Numbered from the stretch's first letter, positions 14,047 through 23,381 are shown. The stretch is DNA of 64,000 nucleotides from Caulobacter zeae (GCF_002858925.1 NZ_PJRS01000010.1:124001-188000); one strand, 5' to 3'. Notes: a model not told the origin generated them from the letters alone. Made by a program: numbers and translations.

Positions 14047-14088
14047 GGGCGTCTCATACGGTAGGTCGCCCGCTGCGTCACGCGCCGC

Positions 14089-14241
14089 CTAGCCCTGCCA
14101 GCGACGTCCCGCCCCGACGTGGGCCAAGAGGCGCGGCGCGCTGCGCAGGCCATGCACCAGATGCGGCCCGGCCAGCAGCACCATGGCCCAGGCCCCGGCG
14201 CTGACCAGCACGACGGCGATACGATCCCAGGCCAGGCGCAT
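14089..14241 (-). CDS. Small predicted membrane protein, 50 residues
   Basis: A short frame encodes MRLAWDRIAVVLVSAGAWAM followed by VLLAGPHLVHGL and a basic, arginine-rich tail. That gives one hydrophobic membrane segment with a positively charged C-terminus. A GGAG sequence lies eight bases before the ATG. It ends 42 bp before recF on the same strand. No family is recognised. The evidence is the RBS, the membrane-like composition and the spacing, so this remains tentative. Confidence 0.5.
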   Translation of the reverse strand: MRLAWDRIAVVLVSAGAWAMVLLAGPHLVHGLRSAPRLLAHVGAGRRWQG

Positions 14242-14315
14242 GGGGGGTCTCCAGCGGAATGCGACATCGCCGCGCTACGCCTGGATCACGGCGGAAAGGG
14301 GGCCGGAAAACGAGA

Positions 14316-14452
14316 TCCTCCCCCTCTGGGGGAGGTGGCCCAGAGGGCCGGAGGGGGGGCCGTTTTCAGCTTCCGAAGCCTCGGCCGATCTCGCGAAAAC
14401 TCCCCCCGCCGATCGCTTCGCGATCACCTCCCCCACGGGGGGAGGTTTCCTT
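14316..14452. repeat. GC-rich extragenic palindromic repeat pair
   Basis: CCTCCCCCTCTGGGGGAGGTGG at its left end is paired with an inverted CACCTCCCCCACGGGGGGAGG at its right end, with CGATCGCTTCGCGATC inside. It is the same family as 5960, 44247 and 54426. It immediately follows the stop of the glyoxalase-fold gene on the minus strand. Confidence 0.8.
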
Positions 14453-14454
14453 GA

Positions 14455-14832
14455 TCATTCCCCCAGCCGGTAGGCGCACAGCTTGTTGCCGTCGAGATCG
14501 CGGAAATAGGCGAAATAGGCCTTGGGCATCCGCTCGCCCGGCGCGCCCTCGCAGGACCCGCCCAGTTCGATGGCCTTGGCGTGGAAGGCGTCGACCTCCT
14601 CGCGGGTGTCGAAATCGAAACCGCCCATCATGCCGTTGCCGATGCAGGCGGGATTGCCGTCATAGGGGCCCAGCACCCCGAACATGCCCACGCCCTTGCC
14701 GCGATAGAGCCGGCCGCCGGACGGATGCTCGAACAGGGGCTTCATGCCGATCGAGCCCAGCAAGGCGTCGTAGAAGGCCTTGGCCTCCTCCAGCCGGTTC
14801 GAACCGACGGTCATGTAGCTGATCTTGGCCAT
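14455..14832 (-). CDS. Glyoxalase/bleomycin-resistance (VOC) family protein
   Basis: 125 residues with two beta-alpha-beta-beta-beta modules: ISYMTVGSNRLEEAKAFYDA in the first and GGFDFDTREEVDAFHAKAIELGG with FRDLDGNKLCAYRL in the second. This is the vicinal-oxygen-chelate fold; several members bind a metal or sequester drugs. The metal ligands are not complete enough to name an enzyme. ATG 14832 (MAKISYMTVG) is preferred over an upstream in-frame ATG because the fold begins there. Its role in the dnaN-recF interval is unknown. Confidence 0.85.
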   Translation of the reverse strand: MAKISYMTVGSNRLEEAKAFYDALLGSIGMKPLFEHPSGGRLYRGKGVGMFGVLGPYDGNPACIGNGMMGGFDFDTREEVDAFHAKAIELGGSCEGAPGERMPKAYFAYFRDLDGNKLCAYRLGE

Positions 14833-14928
14833 GGCGGCGCCTCCCGTTTTCTTATGAAACGGACGTTGGCATGAGCCAGCGGCGAGGGGCAAGAGCACAG
14901 TAAATCCCTACTCAGCCGCCGGATTTCA

Positions 14929-15291
14929 CTACCCGAAGTAACCCCGCGCCACCTCGACCTCCGTCAGGCGCCAGACGCCCGCCGCGCCCAGCAGCACGCG
15001 GCGCATCTCGACCTCGAACACCTCGCGGGCCACGCCGCGATCGACCAGGTCTCGCACGGGAGCCTCGAACGGCGCGTCCACGGCGATCGCCCGGTGCACT
15101 GCGGAGTTCATGGCCGCCAGGTCGACCGCCCCCTCCAGCGAGGAAAAGGCGCTGGCGACCGCCTCGGAGCGCTCGAACCAGGTCGAACAGTCCGAAAAGT
15201 CGATCGCCGCCCACAGGGTCAGCATCCGCTCGAAGAGGTCGTCGAAGCGGTCCTCGCGCAGCAGGCCGGCGGGACCGCCCCGGCTGTTCAC
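14929..15291 (-). CDS. Hypothetical protein coupled to the S9 peptidase gene
   Basis: 120 residues, mostly helical and acidic, with no signal peptide or membrane segment and no recognised family (RFDDLFERMLTLWAAIDFSD, EVFEVEMRRVLLGAAGVWRL). The ATG overlaps the stop of the upstream peptidase by four bases, which suggests translational coupling. It may be a partner or only a co-transcribed passenger. Confidence 0.65.
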   Translation of the reverse strand: MNSRGGPAGLLREDRFDDLFERMLTLWAAIDFSDCSTWFERSEAVASAFSSLEGAVDLAAMNSAVHRAIAVDAPFEAPVRDLVDRGVAREVFEVEMRRVLLGAAGVWRLTEVEVARGYFG

Positions 15292-17240
15292 TGGGCCGCG
15301 CCGGTCCCCAGCACCTTCTGCAGGAACTGGGTCTCGACCTCGCGGCGGCGGTCGTTGTTGATCTTCTTGGCGAAGCCGTGGCCCTCGTCCTTGAACTGGA
15401 CGTACCAGGTCTCCACGCCCTTCTCGCGCAGCTTCTCGACCACCTGGTCGGACTCCGACTTGGGAACGCGCGGATCGTTCCAGCCCTGCATGACCAGCAT
15501 CGGCTTGGTGATCTTGGAGACGTTGTTGAGCGGCGAGATCGTCTCGAAGGCCTTCAGCATCTTCGGGTCGCGCTCGTCGCCGTACTCGGCCCGGCGCAGG
15601 TCTCGGCGATAGGCCTCGGTGTTCTGCAGGAACGAGACGAAGTTGGAGATGCCGTAGCGCTCGACCCCGCCGGCCAGGCGGTCGGAATAGTGGGTCATCA
15701 CCGCCAGCGACATGTAGCCGCCGTAGGACTGGCCGTAGACCACCACGCGGTTCGGATCGAGGTCCGGCTGGGTCTTGATCCAGTCCAGCAGCGCGCCGAT
15801 GTCCTTGACCGAGTCCTCGCGCTTCTCGGCGTTGTCGAGGTTGAGGAACGTCTTGCCGTAGCCCGACGAGCCGCGGACGTTGGTGACGATCACCGCCGCG
15901 CCCAGCTCGGCCGTCGTGTGCTGGTGGAACGGGTTAAAGACCGGCCGCGACTGGCCTTCGGGGCCGCCGTGGATGTCGATGATCACCGGCGCCTTTTGGC
16001 CGGCGGCCAGCTTGGGCTTGTAGACGAACGCCGGGATCGAGCGCTTGTCGAACGAGGGGAAGCGCACCAGCTCGGGGCTCACCAGCGCCTTGGCGTCCAG
16101 CCCGCCCAGTTCCGAGGCCGTCCAGCGGGTCACCTGGCCGCTGGCCAGGTCAAAGCTCCAGGCGTCGCTGGCCGCCGTGGGCGTCGCCAAGCTGAAGCCG
16201 ATCTTCGAGCCGTCTTCCGAGAAGGCGAGGTTGGAGACCACGCCGCCCGGAAGCTGCGGCTGCGGCAGGGCGCGACGGGTGCGGAAGTCCTGCACGACCA
16301 GCTTCGAATAGCCGTCCTCGTTGACCACATAGGCCAGCACGCGGCCGTCCTTCGACAGCTTGAAGTCCTCGACGTCCCAGGGACGCTCGCCCGAGACCAG
16401 ATGCTTCCTGCCGGTGGCCAGGTCGAACTCGACCAGCCGCATGAAGTCCGAGCCCTCGTCCGACAGCATCAGCAGCGACTTGCCGTCCGGGGTGAACAGG
16501 CCGCCGTCGTACGAGACCTTGCCCTTGACCGGGTTCAGTTCGGTGGTCTTGCCGGTGGCCACGTCGAGCAGCCAGCGCTTGCTCTCGCCGATCGAGAAAT
16601 AGCGGCCCAGCAGTACGGTCTTGCCGTCGGGCGAGACGTCGATCGGCGAAACCTGGCCCTCGCCCTTGAAGATCACCTTGCGACCATCGGGGGCCGAGGG
16701 ATCGCGCATGACGACGTCGTAGTTGGCAGAGCCCTTGGTGGCGCGGCTCCAGACCAGCACCTTGCCGTCGCCCGACCACGCCGGCGACTGGTTGCGCGTG
16801 CCCGCTTCGGTCAGCTGGACTTCCTTGCCCGAGGCGTCGCGGACGAACAGCTGGAACCACTCGTCGCCGCCGGTGTCCTTGGAGAACAGGATATCGCCGC
16901 CGGGCAGGGTATGGACGCCGCTGACCGGCTCATCGTGGAAGGTCAGCTGGCTGCGGTCGGCGCCCGGGGCGGCGACCTGGTGGATCTGGTTGGTGTTGCC
17001 AAAGCGCGTGACGATCAGCATCGCGCCGCCCGGCGCCCAGTCCTGGAAGCTGGCGCTGCGGGCGTTCTGGTAGCGCGCCAGGCTGGCGCGGATCGCCGGA
17101 TCGGCGACCGGCACGTTCTCGAGGATCTGGTTGCCGATCTCGCGGCGCTCGACGGGCTGGGCGCCCGCCTGTGCTTGAGCGAAGGCCGGGCTTGCGGCCA
17201 GCACCAGAACGGCGAGCGACGCGCCGAGCATGCGTTTCAT
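15288..17240 (-). CDS. S9-family prolyl oligopeptidase-like serine peptidase, exported
   Basis: 650 residues. The start MKRMLGASLAVLVLAASPAF is a clear signal peptide ending AFAQ, so ATG 17240 is chosen over an upstream in-frame codon. A long N-terminal beta-propeller of WD-like repeats (GDGKVLVWSR, SPDGKTVLLGRYF, TPDGKSLLMLSDEG) is followed by an alpha/beta-hydrolase domain. The nucleophile is Ser505 in YGQSYGGYMS, with Asp in GWNDPRVPKSES and His in DEGHGFAKK. It probably cleaves short peptides or dipeptides in the periplasm. It lies between dnaN and recF, an addition to the classical replication cluster. Confidence 0.93.
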   Translation of the reverse strand: MKRMLGASLAVLVLAASPAFAQAQAGAQPVERREIGNQILENVPVADPAIRASLARYQNARSASFQDWAPGGAMLIVTRFGNTNQIHQVAAPGADRSQLTFHDEPVSGVHTLPGGDILFSKDTGGDEWFQLFVRDASGKEVQLTEAGTRNQSPAWSGDGKVLVWSRATKGSANYDVVMRDPSAPDGRKVIFKGEGQVSPIDVSPDGKTVLLGRYFSIGESKRWLLDVATGKTTELNPVKGKVSYDGGLFTPDGKSLLMLSDEGSDFMRLVEFDLATGRKHLVSGERPWDVEDFKLSKDGRVLAYVVNEDGYSKLVVQDFRTRRALPQPQLPGGVVSNLAFSEDGSKIGFSLATPTAASDAWSFDLASGQVTRWTASELGGLDAKALVSPELVRFPSFDKRSIPAFVYKPKLAAGQKAPVIIDIHGGPEGQSRPVFNPFHQHTTAELGAAVIVTNVRGSSGYGKTFLNLDNAEKREDSVKDIGALLDWIKTQPDLDPNRVVVYGQSYGGYMSLAVMTHYSDRLAGGVERYGISNFVSFLQNTEAYRRDLRRAEYGDERDPKMLKAFETISPLNNVSKITKPMLVMQGWNDPRVPKSESDQVVEKLREKGVETWYVQFKDEGHGFAKKINNDRRREVETQFLQKVLGTGAAQ

Positions 17241-17266
17241 CACGATAAGAGACCCTTCAAAGCAAA

Positions 17267-17290
17267 ACGGGCGCCCCTCGGGGCGCCCGT
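17267..17290 (-). terminator. Rho-independent terminator after dnaN
   Basis: A 10-bp GC-rich stem (ACGGGCGCCC / GGGCGCCCGT) with a four-base loop starts 20 bp after the dnaN stop. Read on the minus strand it is followed by TTTTGCTTT. Confidence 0.85.
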
Positions 17291-17310
17291 CCATGTTCCA
17301 GACCGCGCGA

Positions 17311-18429
17311 TCAGACCCGCAGCGGCATCAGCACGTACTTCACGCCCGGGTCGGTCGGATCCACCACCAGGGTGGGCGAGGCCGGGTCGGCGAAGCGGAA
17401 TTCGGCCTGCGGGCCGCCGATCTGGCCGCAGACGTCGAGCAGGTAGCGGGCGTTGAAGCCGATTTCGAAGGGCTCGCCGTCATAGTCGACCTCGACCTCT
17501 TCCACCGCCTGACCGGCTTCCATGTTGCGGACGGTCAGGGTGATGCGGCCCGGCTCGATGGCCAGCTTCACCGAGCGGCTCTTCTCGGCCGAGATGGTGG
17601 CCACGCGGTCGACGGCCTTGGCGAACAGGTCGTTGTCCAGCGTCAGGATCTTGGCGTTGTCCTTGGGGATCACGCGCATGTAGTCGGGGAACGAGCCGTC
17701 GATGACCTTGGAGGTCAGGGCGGCGCGGCCGAATTCGAAGCGGACCTTCTGGGGCGAGACCTGCAGGTCGATCGACTCGCCGGCGTCTTCCAGCAGGCGA
17801 CGGGCCTCGGCGATGGTCTTGCGCGGCACGATCACGCCCGGCAGGCCGGCCGAACCTTCCGGCGCCGGCATCTCGGCCAGGGCCAGGCGGTGGCCGTCGG
17901 TGGCCACGGCGCGCAGCTTGGTCTCGCCGCCCTCGTTGACCGTGTGGAGATACAGGCCGTTCAGGTAGTAGCGGGTCTCTTCGGTCGAGATGGCGAAGCG
18001 CGTCTTGTCGATCAGGCGCATCAGCTCGTTGACGTCGACGGCGATGCGGCTCGACAGGCCCTCGTTGCTCATCACCGGGAAGTCGCCGGCCGGCAGCACC
18101 GGCAGGTTGAAGCGCGAGCGGCCGGTCTGGATCACCAGGCGCGGATCGTCGCCCGAGAAGTTCAAGCTGACGTCCGAGCCGTCCGGCAGCTTGCGGACGA
18201 TCTCGTAAAGGGTGTGGGCCGGGGCCGTGATCTGGCCGGGCACGTCGATCTGGGCCAGGCCCTCGTCGATGATCTCCATGTCGAGATCGGTGGCCGAGAA
18301 CGAAAGCGTGTCGCGATCCGCCGACAGCAGGATATTGGACAGGATCGGGATGGTGTTGCGGCGTTCGACGACGCTCTGCACGTGACCCAGCGCCTTCAGC
18401 AGCGCCGCCCGCTCAATGGTAAGCTTCAT
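17311..18429 (-). CDS. dnaN: DNA polymerase III beta sliding clamp
   Basis: 372-residue processivity clamp made of three similar domains. The N-terminus MKLTIERAALLKALGHVQSV and the NTIPILSNILL segment are diagnostic, and the C-terminus ends DPGVKYVLMPLRV, where the clamp-binding pocket is built. ATG 18429 is taken from this conserved start; a further upstream codon is open but not conserved. A terminator follows the gene, so the downstream peptidase gene is probably transcribed separately. Confidence 0.98.
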   Translation of the reverse strand: MKLTIERAALLKALGHVQSVVERRNTIPILSNILLSADRDTLSFSATDLDMEIIDEGLAQIDVPGQITAPAHTLYEIVRKLPDGSDVSLNFSGDDPRLVIQTGRSRFNLPVLPAGDFPVMSNEGLSSRIAVDVNELMRLIDKTRFAISTEETRYYLNGLYLHTVNEGGETKLRAVATDGHRLALAEMPAPEGSAGLPGVIVPRKTIAEARRLLEDAGESIDLQVSPQKVRFEFGRAALTSKVIDGSFPDYMRVIPKDNAKILTLDNDLFAKAVDRVATISAEKSRSVKLAIEPGRITLTVRNMEAGQAVEEVEVDYDGEPFEIGFNARYLLDVCGQIGGPQAEFRFADPASPTLVVDPTDPGVKYVLMPLRV

Positions 18430-18620
18430 TTCTCGGTCCAAGCTGGACGCAGGGCCTGGTCGATCAAGAGAATCCCCCTCGCGCAACGGCCCCGTCGTCA
18501 ATGGACCACGGACATTAGCGCAAACGCGCGGCGGGGGAAGAGCCCTGCGCGGCCTTTTGGCGCATCCGGCAGTGGGCGAATCCCGTTCGCAACCCTTGCG
18601 GGGTCAAGTCAATTTCTTAT

Positions 18621-18633
18621 ATTGATAATCAAT
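18621..18633. promoter_or_regulatory. Fur-box-like palindrome upstream of the DUF2061 gene
   Basis: ATTGATAATCAAT is an AT-rich near-perfect palindrome in a very GC-rich region, 19 bp before the ATG at 18653. It resembles half of a GATAAT-type Fur/Irr operator. This is a pattern match only; the region also holds the divergent dnaN promoter. Confidence 0.35.
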
Positions 18634-18652
18634 CGCAACAAGAGATCGCATC

Positions 18653-18832
18653 ATGCGCCTCGCCCTCAAGACCGCCACCTACGCCACCATGCACCTGACG
18701 GTGGCCATCGCCGTCGCCTACGCCCTGACCCGCGACTGGCGCGTGGCCCTGGCCGTGGGCATCGTCGAACCGATGGTCCAGACCGTGGCGTTCAACCTGC
18801 ATGAGCGGGTTTGGAGCAAGGTGAAGGCGTAG
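18653..18832 (+). CDS. DUF2061 family small membrane protein
   Basis: 59 residues: MRLALKTATYATMHLTVAIA, then VAYALTRDWRVALAVGIVEP and a C-terminal HERVWSKVKA. The K-T-x-Y...H start, two short hydrophobic segments and the closing HERVW are the DUF2061 pattern. Function is unknown; related proteins are predicted inner-membrane. It is divergent from dnaN and convergent with grpE, with a repeat pair downstream. Confidence 0.8.
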   Translation: MRLALKTATYATMHLTVAIAVAYALTRDWRVALAVGIVEPMVQTVAFNLHERVWSKVKA

Positions 18833-18838
18833 GAGTCG

Positions 18839-19000
18839 CCCCTCTCCCTTGCGGGAGAGGATGGCCCGCGAAACGGGTCGGGTGAGGGGTCGCACCAGAG
18901 AAAACGCCGCGAAGGCCGTTCAGCCCGCGCGGCGTTTCATGTCTGAGAGACCCCTCATCCATCGGCTTTCGCCGACACCTTCTCCCGCAAGCGGAGAAGG
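18839..19000. repeat. Extragenic repeat pair in the convergent interval before grpE
   Basis: CCCTCTCCCTTGCGGGAGAGG with a GGGTCGGGTGAGGGGTCGC box at the left is matched by an inverted unit (GACCCCTCATCC...CTTCTCCCGCAAGCGGAGAAGG) at the right. Between the units lies the GAAAACGCCGCGAAGGC / GCCGCGCGGCGTTTC hairpin. This separates two convergent genes and could act as a bidirectional terminator. Confidence 0.7.
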
Positions 19001-19010
19001 ATCAGGGAGC

Positions 19011-19631
19011 TCAAGCCTTCGTATCGAACGCCGCGCCGCCGGCTTCCTCGCCGGAGGCCGCGTAGGGGTTGGCCGCGGCGGCCGCCGGTTCGGCCGGGGC
19101 CGGGCCGGTGGAGCCCTTGGCGGCCACGGCGACCATGGCCGGGCGCACCAGGCGACCCAGCAGTTCGTAGCCGACTTGGAGGACGGCGACGACGCCGCCG
19201 GCGGCGACTTCGTCCGAGGGCTGTTCCATCACCGCCTGGTGCAGGTGGGGATCGAACTTCTCGCCCTTGGTCGGGTCGACCTTCTTGAGGCCGTTGCGCT
19301 CGAAGGCCGCCTGCAGCTCCTTCTCGGTCATCTCGACGCCGACGATGAAGTTCTTCACCGCCGCGTCCTGCGAATCACGCGGGCTGGCCGCGGTGGCGCG
19401 CGACAGGTTGTCGGCCGCGCCCAGCAGGTCGCGGGCGAACTTCTGGATGGCGTAGGCGCGGGCGTCGTTCATCTCGCGCTCGGCGCGGCGCTTGACGTTC
19501 TCGGCTTCGGCCGCATAGCGCAGGGCCTGGTCCTTCATCGCCGCGATCTCGGCCTTCAGGGCCTCGATTTCCTGGGCCAGGTCCTCGGCTTCGAAAGCGA
19601 CGTCTTCGGCCGGCGTTTGCTCGTCGGTCAT
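19011..19631 (-). CDS. grpE: Nucleotide exchange factor GrpE
   Basis: 206 residues. GrpE is the ADP-release factor for DnaK in the cytoplasm. A long N-terminal coiled coil (AEDLAQEIEALKAEIAAMKD, AENVKRRAEREMNDARAYAI) leads to the beta-sheet head with GVEMTEKELQAAFERNGLKK and FDPHLHQAVMEQPS. MTDEQTPAED at 19631 is chosen as start since it leaves 13 bp after hrcA, whereas an upstream ATG would overlap hrcA. The C-terminal tail is Ala/Pro rich. It forms the hrcA-grpE operon. Confidence 0.96.
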   Translation of the reverse strand: MTDEQTPAEDVAFEAEDLAQEIEALKAEIAAMKDQALRYAAEAENVKRRAEREMNDARAYAIQKFARDLLGAADNLSRATAASPRDSQDAAVKNFIVGVEMTEKELQAAFERNGLKKVDPTKGEKFDPHLHQAVMEQPSDEVAAGGVVAVLQVGYELLGRLVRPAMVAVAAKGSTGPAPAEPAAAAANPYAASGEEAGGAAFDTKA

Positions 19632-19644
19632 TTCCAAACAGTCC

Positions 19645-20721
19645 TCATCCATCGATCATCCGGCCGAGCACGCGGGCGGTATAGTCCACCAGCGGGATCA
19701 CCCGGGCATAGTTCAAACGCGTGGGCCCGATCACGCCGATCGCGCCCAGCACCTTCTGTCGCCCCGTCATATAGGGCGCCGCGATCACGGAGGAACCCGA
19801 AAGCGAAAAGAGTCGCGTCTCGGCCCCGATGAAGATGCGCACGCCCTCAGCGTCGCGCACGTCGTCCAGGAGGCCGATCAGCTGGCCCTTCTGCTCCAGG
19901 TCGTCGAACAGCTGGCGCACGCGCTCCAGGTCCTCGCGGGCCGAGGCGTCGGCCAGCAGGTTGGCGCGGCCGCGCACGATCAGGGCGCGCTCGGCCCCCT
20001 CCCCGCCGCCCCAGGCGGCCAGGCCGTCCTCGACGAGGCGGGCGGCGGTCTCGTCCAGCTGGCGGCGAGCGGTCTCGAGCTCGGTGCGGATCTCGTCCTT
20101 GGCCTCGGTCAGGGTGCGGCCGCGCAGGCGGGCGTTGAGGAAGTTCGAGGCCTCCTGGAAGGCCGAGGGCGTCAGTCCCGCCCCGCCGCGCATCAGCCGA
20201 TTCTCGACCGTGCCGTCCTCGAAGACCATCACCGCCAGGGTCTGGCCGCCGCCCAGCGCCACGAACTCCACGTGCTTGATCCCGCCCTCGCGGACAGGGG
20301 TGACGACGATGCCGGCCCCGCCGGCCAGGCCCGACAGTATGGCCGAGGCCTCGTTCAGCGCCTCCTCGAAGGTGCGGCCCTTGGCGTAGAGGCGGCTTTC
20401 GATCTCGCGCCGCTCGTCCTCGCCGACGTCGCCGACTTCGAGAAAGCCGTCGACGAACATCCGCAGGCCCGCGTGCGTGGGCATTCGCCCGGCGCTGGTG
20501 TGGGGCGCGTCCAGCAGGCCAAGCTGCGCCAGGTCCTGCATGGTGTTGCGGATCGAGGCCGGCGACAGCTGCACGCCGCCCTTCGAAAGGGTGCGCGATC
20601 CGACCGGCTCGCCGGTCTCCAGATAGCCTTCGACCACCCGGCGGAAGATGTCGCGGGCGCGGGCGTCCAGCTCGGTCAGGCCGGGCGTCCGAGCGATCGG
20701 TCCCGGAAAAAGCTGCGTCAT
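19645..20721 (-). CDS. hrcA: Heat-inducible transcription repressor HrcA
   Basis: 358-residue repressor that binds CIRCE operators of chaperonin genes. It has an N-terminal winged helix ([40 protein letters not shown]), the conserved [18 protein letters not shown], and a GAF-like regulatory domain ending [20 protein letters not shown]. The frame is open far upstream, but MTQLFPGP at 20721 starts shortly before the conserved domain. It is divergent from rph with a 138-bp gap. No CIRCE sequence is visible upstream, so autoregulation through CIRCE is not indicated. Confidence 0.96.
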   Translation of the reverse strand: MTQLFPGPIARTPGLTELDARARDIFRRVVEGYLETGEPVGSRTLSKGGVQLSPASIRNTMQDLAQLGLLDAPHTSAGRMPTHAGLRMFVDGFLEVGDVGEDERREIESRLYAKGRTFEEALNEASAILSGLAGGAGIVVTPVREGGIKHVEFVALGGGQTLAVMVFEDGTVENRLMRGGAGLTPSAFQEASNFLNARLRGRTLTEAKDEIRTELETARRQLDETAARLVEDGLAAWGGGEGAERALIVRGRANLLADASAREDLERVRQLFDDLEQKGQLIGLLDDVRDAEGVRIFIGAETRLFSLSGSSVIAAPYMTGRQKVLGAIGVIGPTRLNYARVIPLVDYTARVLGRMIDG

Positions 20722-20859
20722 GGCCCTTCGAGATAGGAACGGATGTCGAAAAAATCGAGCGGGGACTTGGAGGTCCCCGTCCGGGGGAGGATAAGCGGCG
20801 CCTTCAGATACGACCAGACCCTTCGGCTCCCCTGGAGCCTTAAAGACCGGAGTTTGCCC

Positions 20860-21579
<720 letters not shown>

Positions 21580-21582
21580 CGA

Positions 21583-21622
21583 CCAGGCGCGTCGGGCGAC
21601 TTCGCCGCCTGACGCGCCCTGG
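21583..21622. terminator. Long hairpin after rph
   Basis: CCAGGCGCGTC and GACGCGCCCTGG form a long stem with one bulge and an inner GGCG/CGCC part, only four bases after the rph stop and 11 before the stop of the convergent gene. No convincing T-run is present on either strand, so the terminator role is likely but not certain. Confidence 0.55.
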
Positions 21623-21632
21623 CTTCAAAAGA

Positions 21633-22136
21633 CTAGTCGACCTCGTCCGTCGGCTCGTGCTCGCGGGCCTCCCGCCAGGCGGCCATCGCGCGCGGCTCTC
21701 TGAGCTTGTCCACGCTGACCGTCCCGATAATCGTGGCCGCCGTTGGCGAAGCGGACGACGAATACACGATGAACATGCCGCCGCCCTTCGGATCCAGCGC
21801 ATCGAGGGAAGGCGTGGGTCCGCAAGAATTAACGCCGGTGTGCCGCACGCCGATCAAAGCCTCCGTAAGCGGCGGCCCCTTCAGCTGCAGAGTCGGCCTG
21901 AGCATCGCGTCACGCCCCAGCGCCCCGCCCGCGCCTTCGATCCTGATCTGGTTACGATGCTTGACCAGCGCCACGAACACCGATTCCGAGCGGTCCCAGA
22001 GGCTCGCCTGCCCATCGAGCAGTCGTTGCCGCTGCACCTCCGGCGGAGCGGGCGCCGGACGACAGGCCAGCGCCTGCGAAGATCCCGCCGCGGCGACGAT
22101 CAGACCTGCCAGGAGGCCCTGCTTCCATGAGTTCAT
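21633..22136 (-). CDS. Secreted protein of unknown function
   Basis: 167 residues starting MNSWKQGLLAGLIVAAAGSS with a cleavage or lipobox-like end (SQALAC), so exported and possibly lipidated. The body has RVSEVFVALV-like beta strands (SESVFVALVKHRNQIRIEG, TLQLKGPPLTEALIG) and two later cysteines, resembling small tissue-inhibitor-like or carbohydrate-binding folds, but no family is named with confidence. It lies ten bases after the RidA gene on the same strand and may be co-transcribed with it. Confidence 0.75.
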   Translation of the reverse strand: MNSWKQGLLAGLIVAAAGSSQALACRPAPAPPEVQRQRLLDGQASLWDRSESVFVALVKHRNQIRIEGAGGALGRDAMLRPTLQLKGPPLTEALIGVRHTGVNSCGPTPSLDALDPKGGGMFIVYSSSASPTAATIIGTVSVDKLREPRAMAAWREAREHEPTDEVD

Positions 22137-22146
22137 CTGATTGCTC

Positions 22147-22494
22147 CTAACGCGCCGCGACGACCGTGACCTCGACTGCGTAGTCCGCGCGGGCCAGCCG
22201 GGCCTCGACCGTCGTGCGGGCCGGCGGGTTGTCGCTGTCCACCCAGGCGTCCCACGCCTGGTTCATCTCGTCGAAGCCGGCCATGTCGGCCAGATAGATC
22301 GTGACGCTGAGCAGCTTGTCCTTGCTCGATCCGGCCTGCGCCAGGGTGTCGTCGATCTGGGCCAGCACTTCCCTGGTCTGCTCCAGCACCGACTGGCCGC
22401 GGGTCTCCTCGGCCACGTGGCCCGACAGGTACACCACGCCGTTGAAGACCACCGCGTCGCTCCACCGCGCCGCCTTGCCGATACGTTCGATCAT
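22147..22494 (-). CDS. RidA family protein (YjgF/YER057c/UK114)
   Basis: 115 residues. RidA-family proteins form trimers, and several hydrolyse reactive enamine/imine intermediates released by PLP enzymes. The visible pattern is VVFNGVVYLSGHVAE, TREVLAQIDDTLAQAGSSKD and PPARTTVEARLARADYAVEV, where the arginine in ARTTVEARL corresponds to the substrate-carboxylate arginine. Start MIERIGKAARW at 22494 agrees with the family; the upstream open frame is repeat DNA. Confidence 0.9.
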   Translation of the reverse strand: MIERIGKAARWSDAVVFNGVVYLSGHVAEETRGQSVLEQTREVLAQIDDTLAQAGSSKDKLLSVTIYLADMAGFDEMNQAWDAWVDSDNPPARTTVEARLARADYAVEVTVVAAR

Positions 22495-22513
22495 TTCCCT
22501 AGCCTCTAGTAAC

Positions 22514-22637
22514 GCCTCCCTTCCCCCTTGATGGAGGAAGGGTCGGGGATGGGGGTGGCTACGGTCTCGACCGTCACACCAAGCGCTAACCGCCGAGGTC
22601 ACCCCCACCCCTGCCCCTCCCTCATCAAGGGGGAGGG
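22514..22637. repeat. Inverted pair of GC-rich extragenic repeats
   Basis: CTTCCCCCTTGATGGAGGAAGG plus GGGATGGGGGTGG is followed after about 50 bp by the inverted CACCCCCACCCCTGCCCCTCC and CATCAAGGGGGAGGGG. It is the same class as 4418-4547 and sits between the trxC and RidA genes. Confidence 0.75.
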
Positions 22638-22650
22638 GTCAAGACATCGC

Positions 22651-23079
22651 TCAGCCCAGCGCCCGACACGTCCAGTCCACGATCTGCGGCGCGCTCATCA
22701 GGCCGGCCGAGCGGGCGACCACCGCGTTGTCGCGAAACAGGATCAGGGCGGGGATGCCGCTGACGCCCAGGGCCGAGGCGGGCGCCGGGTGGGCTTCGGA
22801 GTTCAGCTTCAGCAGGCGCACTCCCGGTTCCAGCTTGCCGGCCGCGGCGGCGTAGTTGGGGGCCATGGCGCGGCAGGGTCCGCACCAGGGGGCCCAGACG
22901 TCCAGCAGCACGGCCGCGCCCTTGGTCAGGCGGCGATGACGGTCGAGGCCGACGGCGTCGACCTCGATCGGCATGCCGGTGAAGACGGCGTTCTTGCAGC
23001 GGCCGCACTTGGCCGCGGCGGGGTCGCGGTCTTCGGGCAGGCGATTGGCGGCCCCGCAGGATGGACAGACGATTTGCAT
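22651..23079 (-). CDS. trxC: Thioredoxin 2 with N-terminal zinc ribbon
   Basis: 142-residue cytoplasmic disulfide reductase. An N-terminal zinc-binding ribbon (IVCPSCGAANRLP and KCGRCKNAVF, two CxxC pairs) precedes a thioredoxin fold with the WAPWCGPCRAMAP active site and the cis-proline in GVSGIPALILF. In other bacteria TrxC is linked to oxidative-stress responses. The start MQIVCPSCG leaves a complete zinc ribbon. The XRE regulator lies 43 bp upstream on the same strand. Confidence 0.95.
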   Translation of the reverse strand: MQIVCPSCGAANRLPEDRDPAAAKCGRCKNAVFTGMPIEVDAVGLDRHRRLTKGAAVLLDVWAPWCGPCRAMAPNYAAAAGKLEPGVRLLKLNSEAHPAPASALGVSGIPALILFRDNAVVARSAGLMSAPQIVDWTCRALG

Positions 23080-23122
23080 GGGCCACAGGTGTGGCCCGGC
23101 CGCCGGCTTCGCAAGCCTGGCG

Positions 23123-23368
23123 TCAGCCCGCGTCGCCTCCGCTGTCCTCGCCGCCGTCGCCGGGTCCGTGCTCGAAGGTCATCAGGTCGCCCGGCTGGCA
23201 GCCCAGCTCGCGGCACAGGGCGTCGAGCGTCGAGAAGCGGATGGCCCGCGCCTTGCCGGTCTTCAGGATCGACAGGTTGGCCAGCGTCACCCCGACGCGG
23301 TCGGAGAGTTCGGTCAGCGACATGCGGCGTTCCAGCAGCACGCGGTCGAGATTTACGCGGATGGACAT
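23123..23368 (-). CDS. XRE-family HTH regulator (YozG-like)
   Basis: 81 residues consisting almost wholly of a Cro/CI-type helix-turn-helix: RVLLERRMSLTELSDRVGVT then LSILKTGKARAIRFSTLDAL, followed by CRELGCQPGDLM. The acidic/glycine tail has no known role. Such small regulators are habitually encoded beside DUF2975 membrane proteins, as here (13 bp gap), and probably control the pair. The palindrome at 24171-24180 is a candidate operator. Confidence 0.88.
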   Translation of the reverse strand: MSIRVNLDRVLLERRMSLTELSDRVGVTLANLSILKTGKARAIRFSTLDALCRELGCQPGDLMTFEHGPGDGGEDSGGDAG

Positions 23369-23381
23369 GCGAAGCTCGCGA

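Noticed and set aside
20722..20859. CIRCE operator before hrcA
   Set aside because: No TTAGCACTC-N9-GAGTGCTAA-like sequence was found in the hrcA-rph gap.
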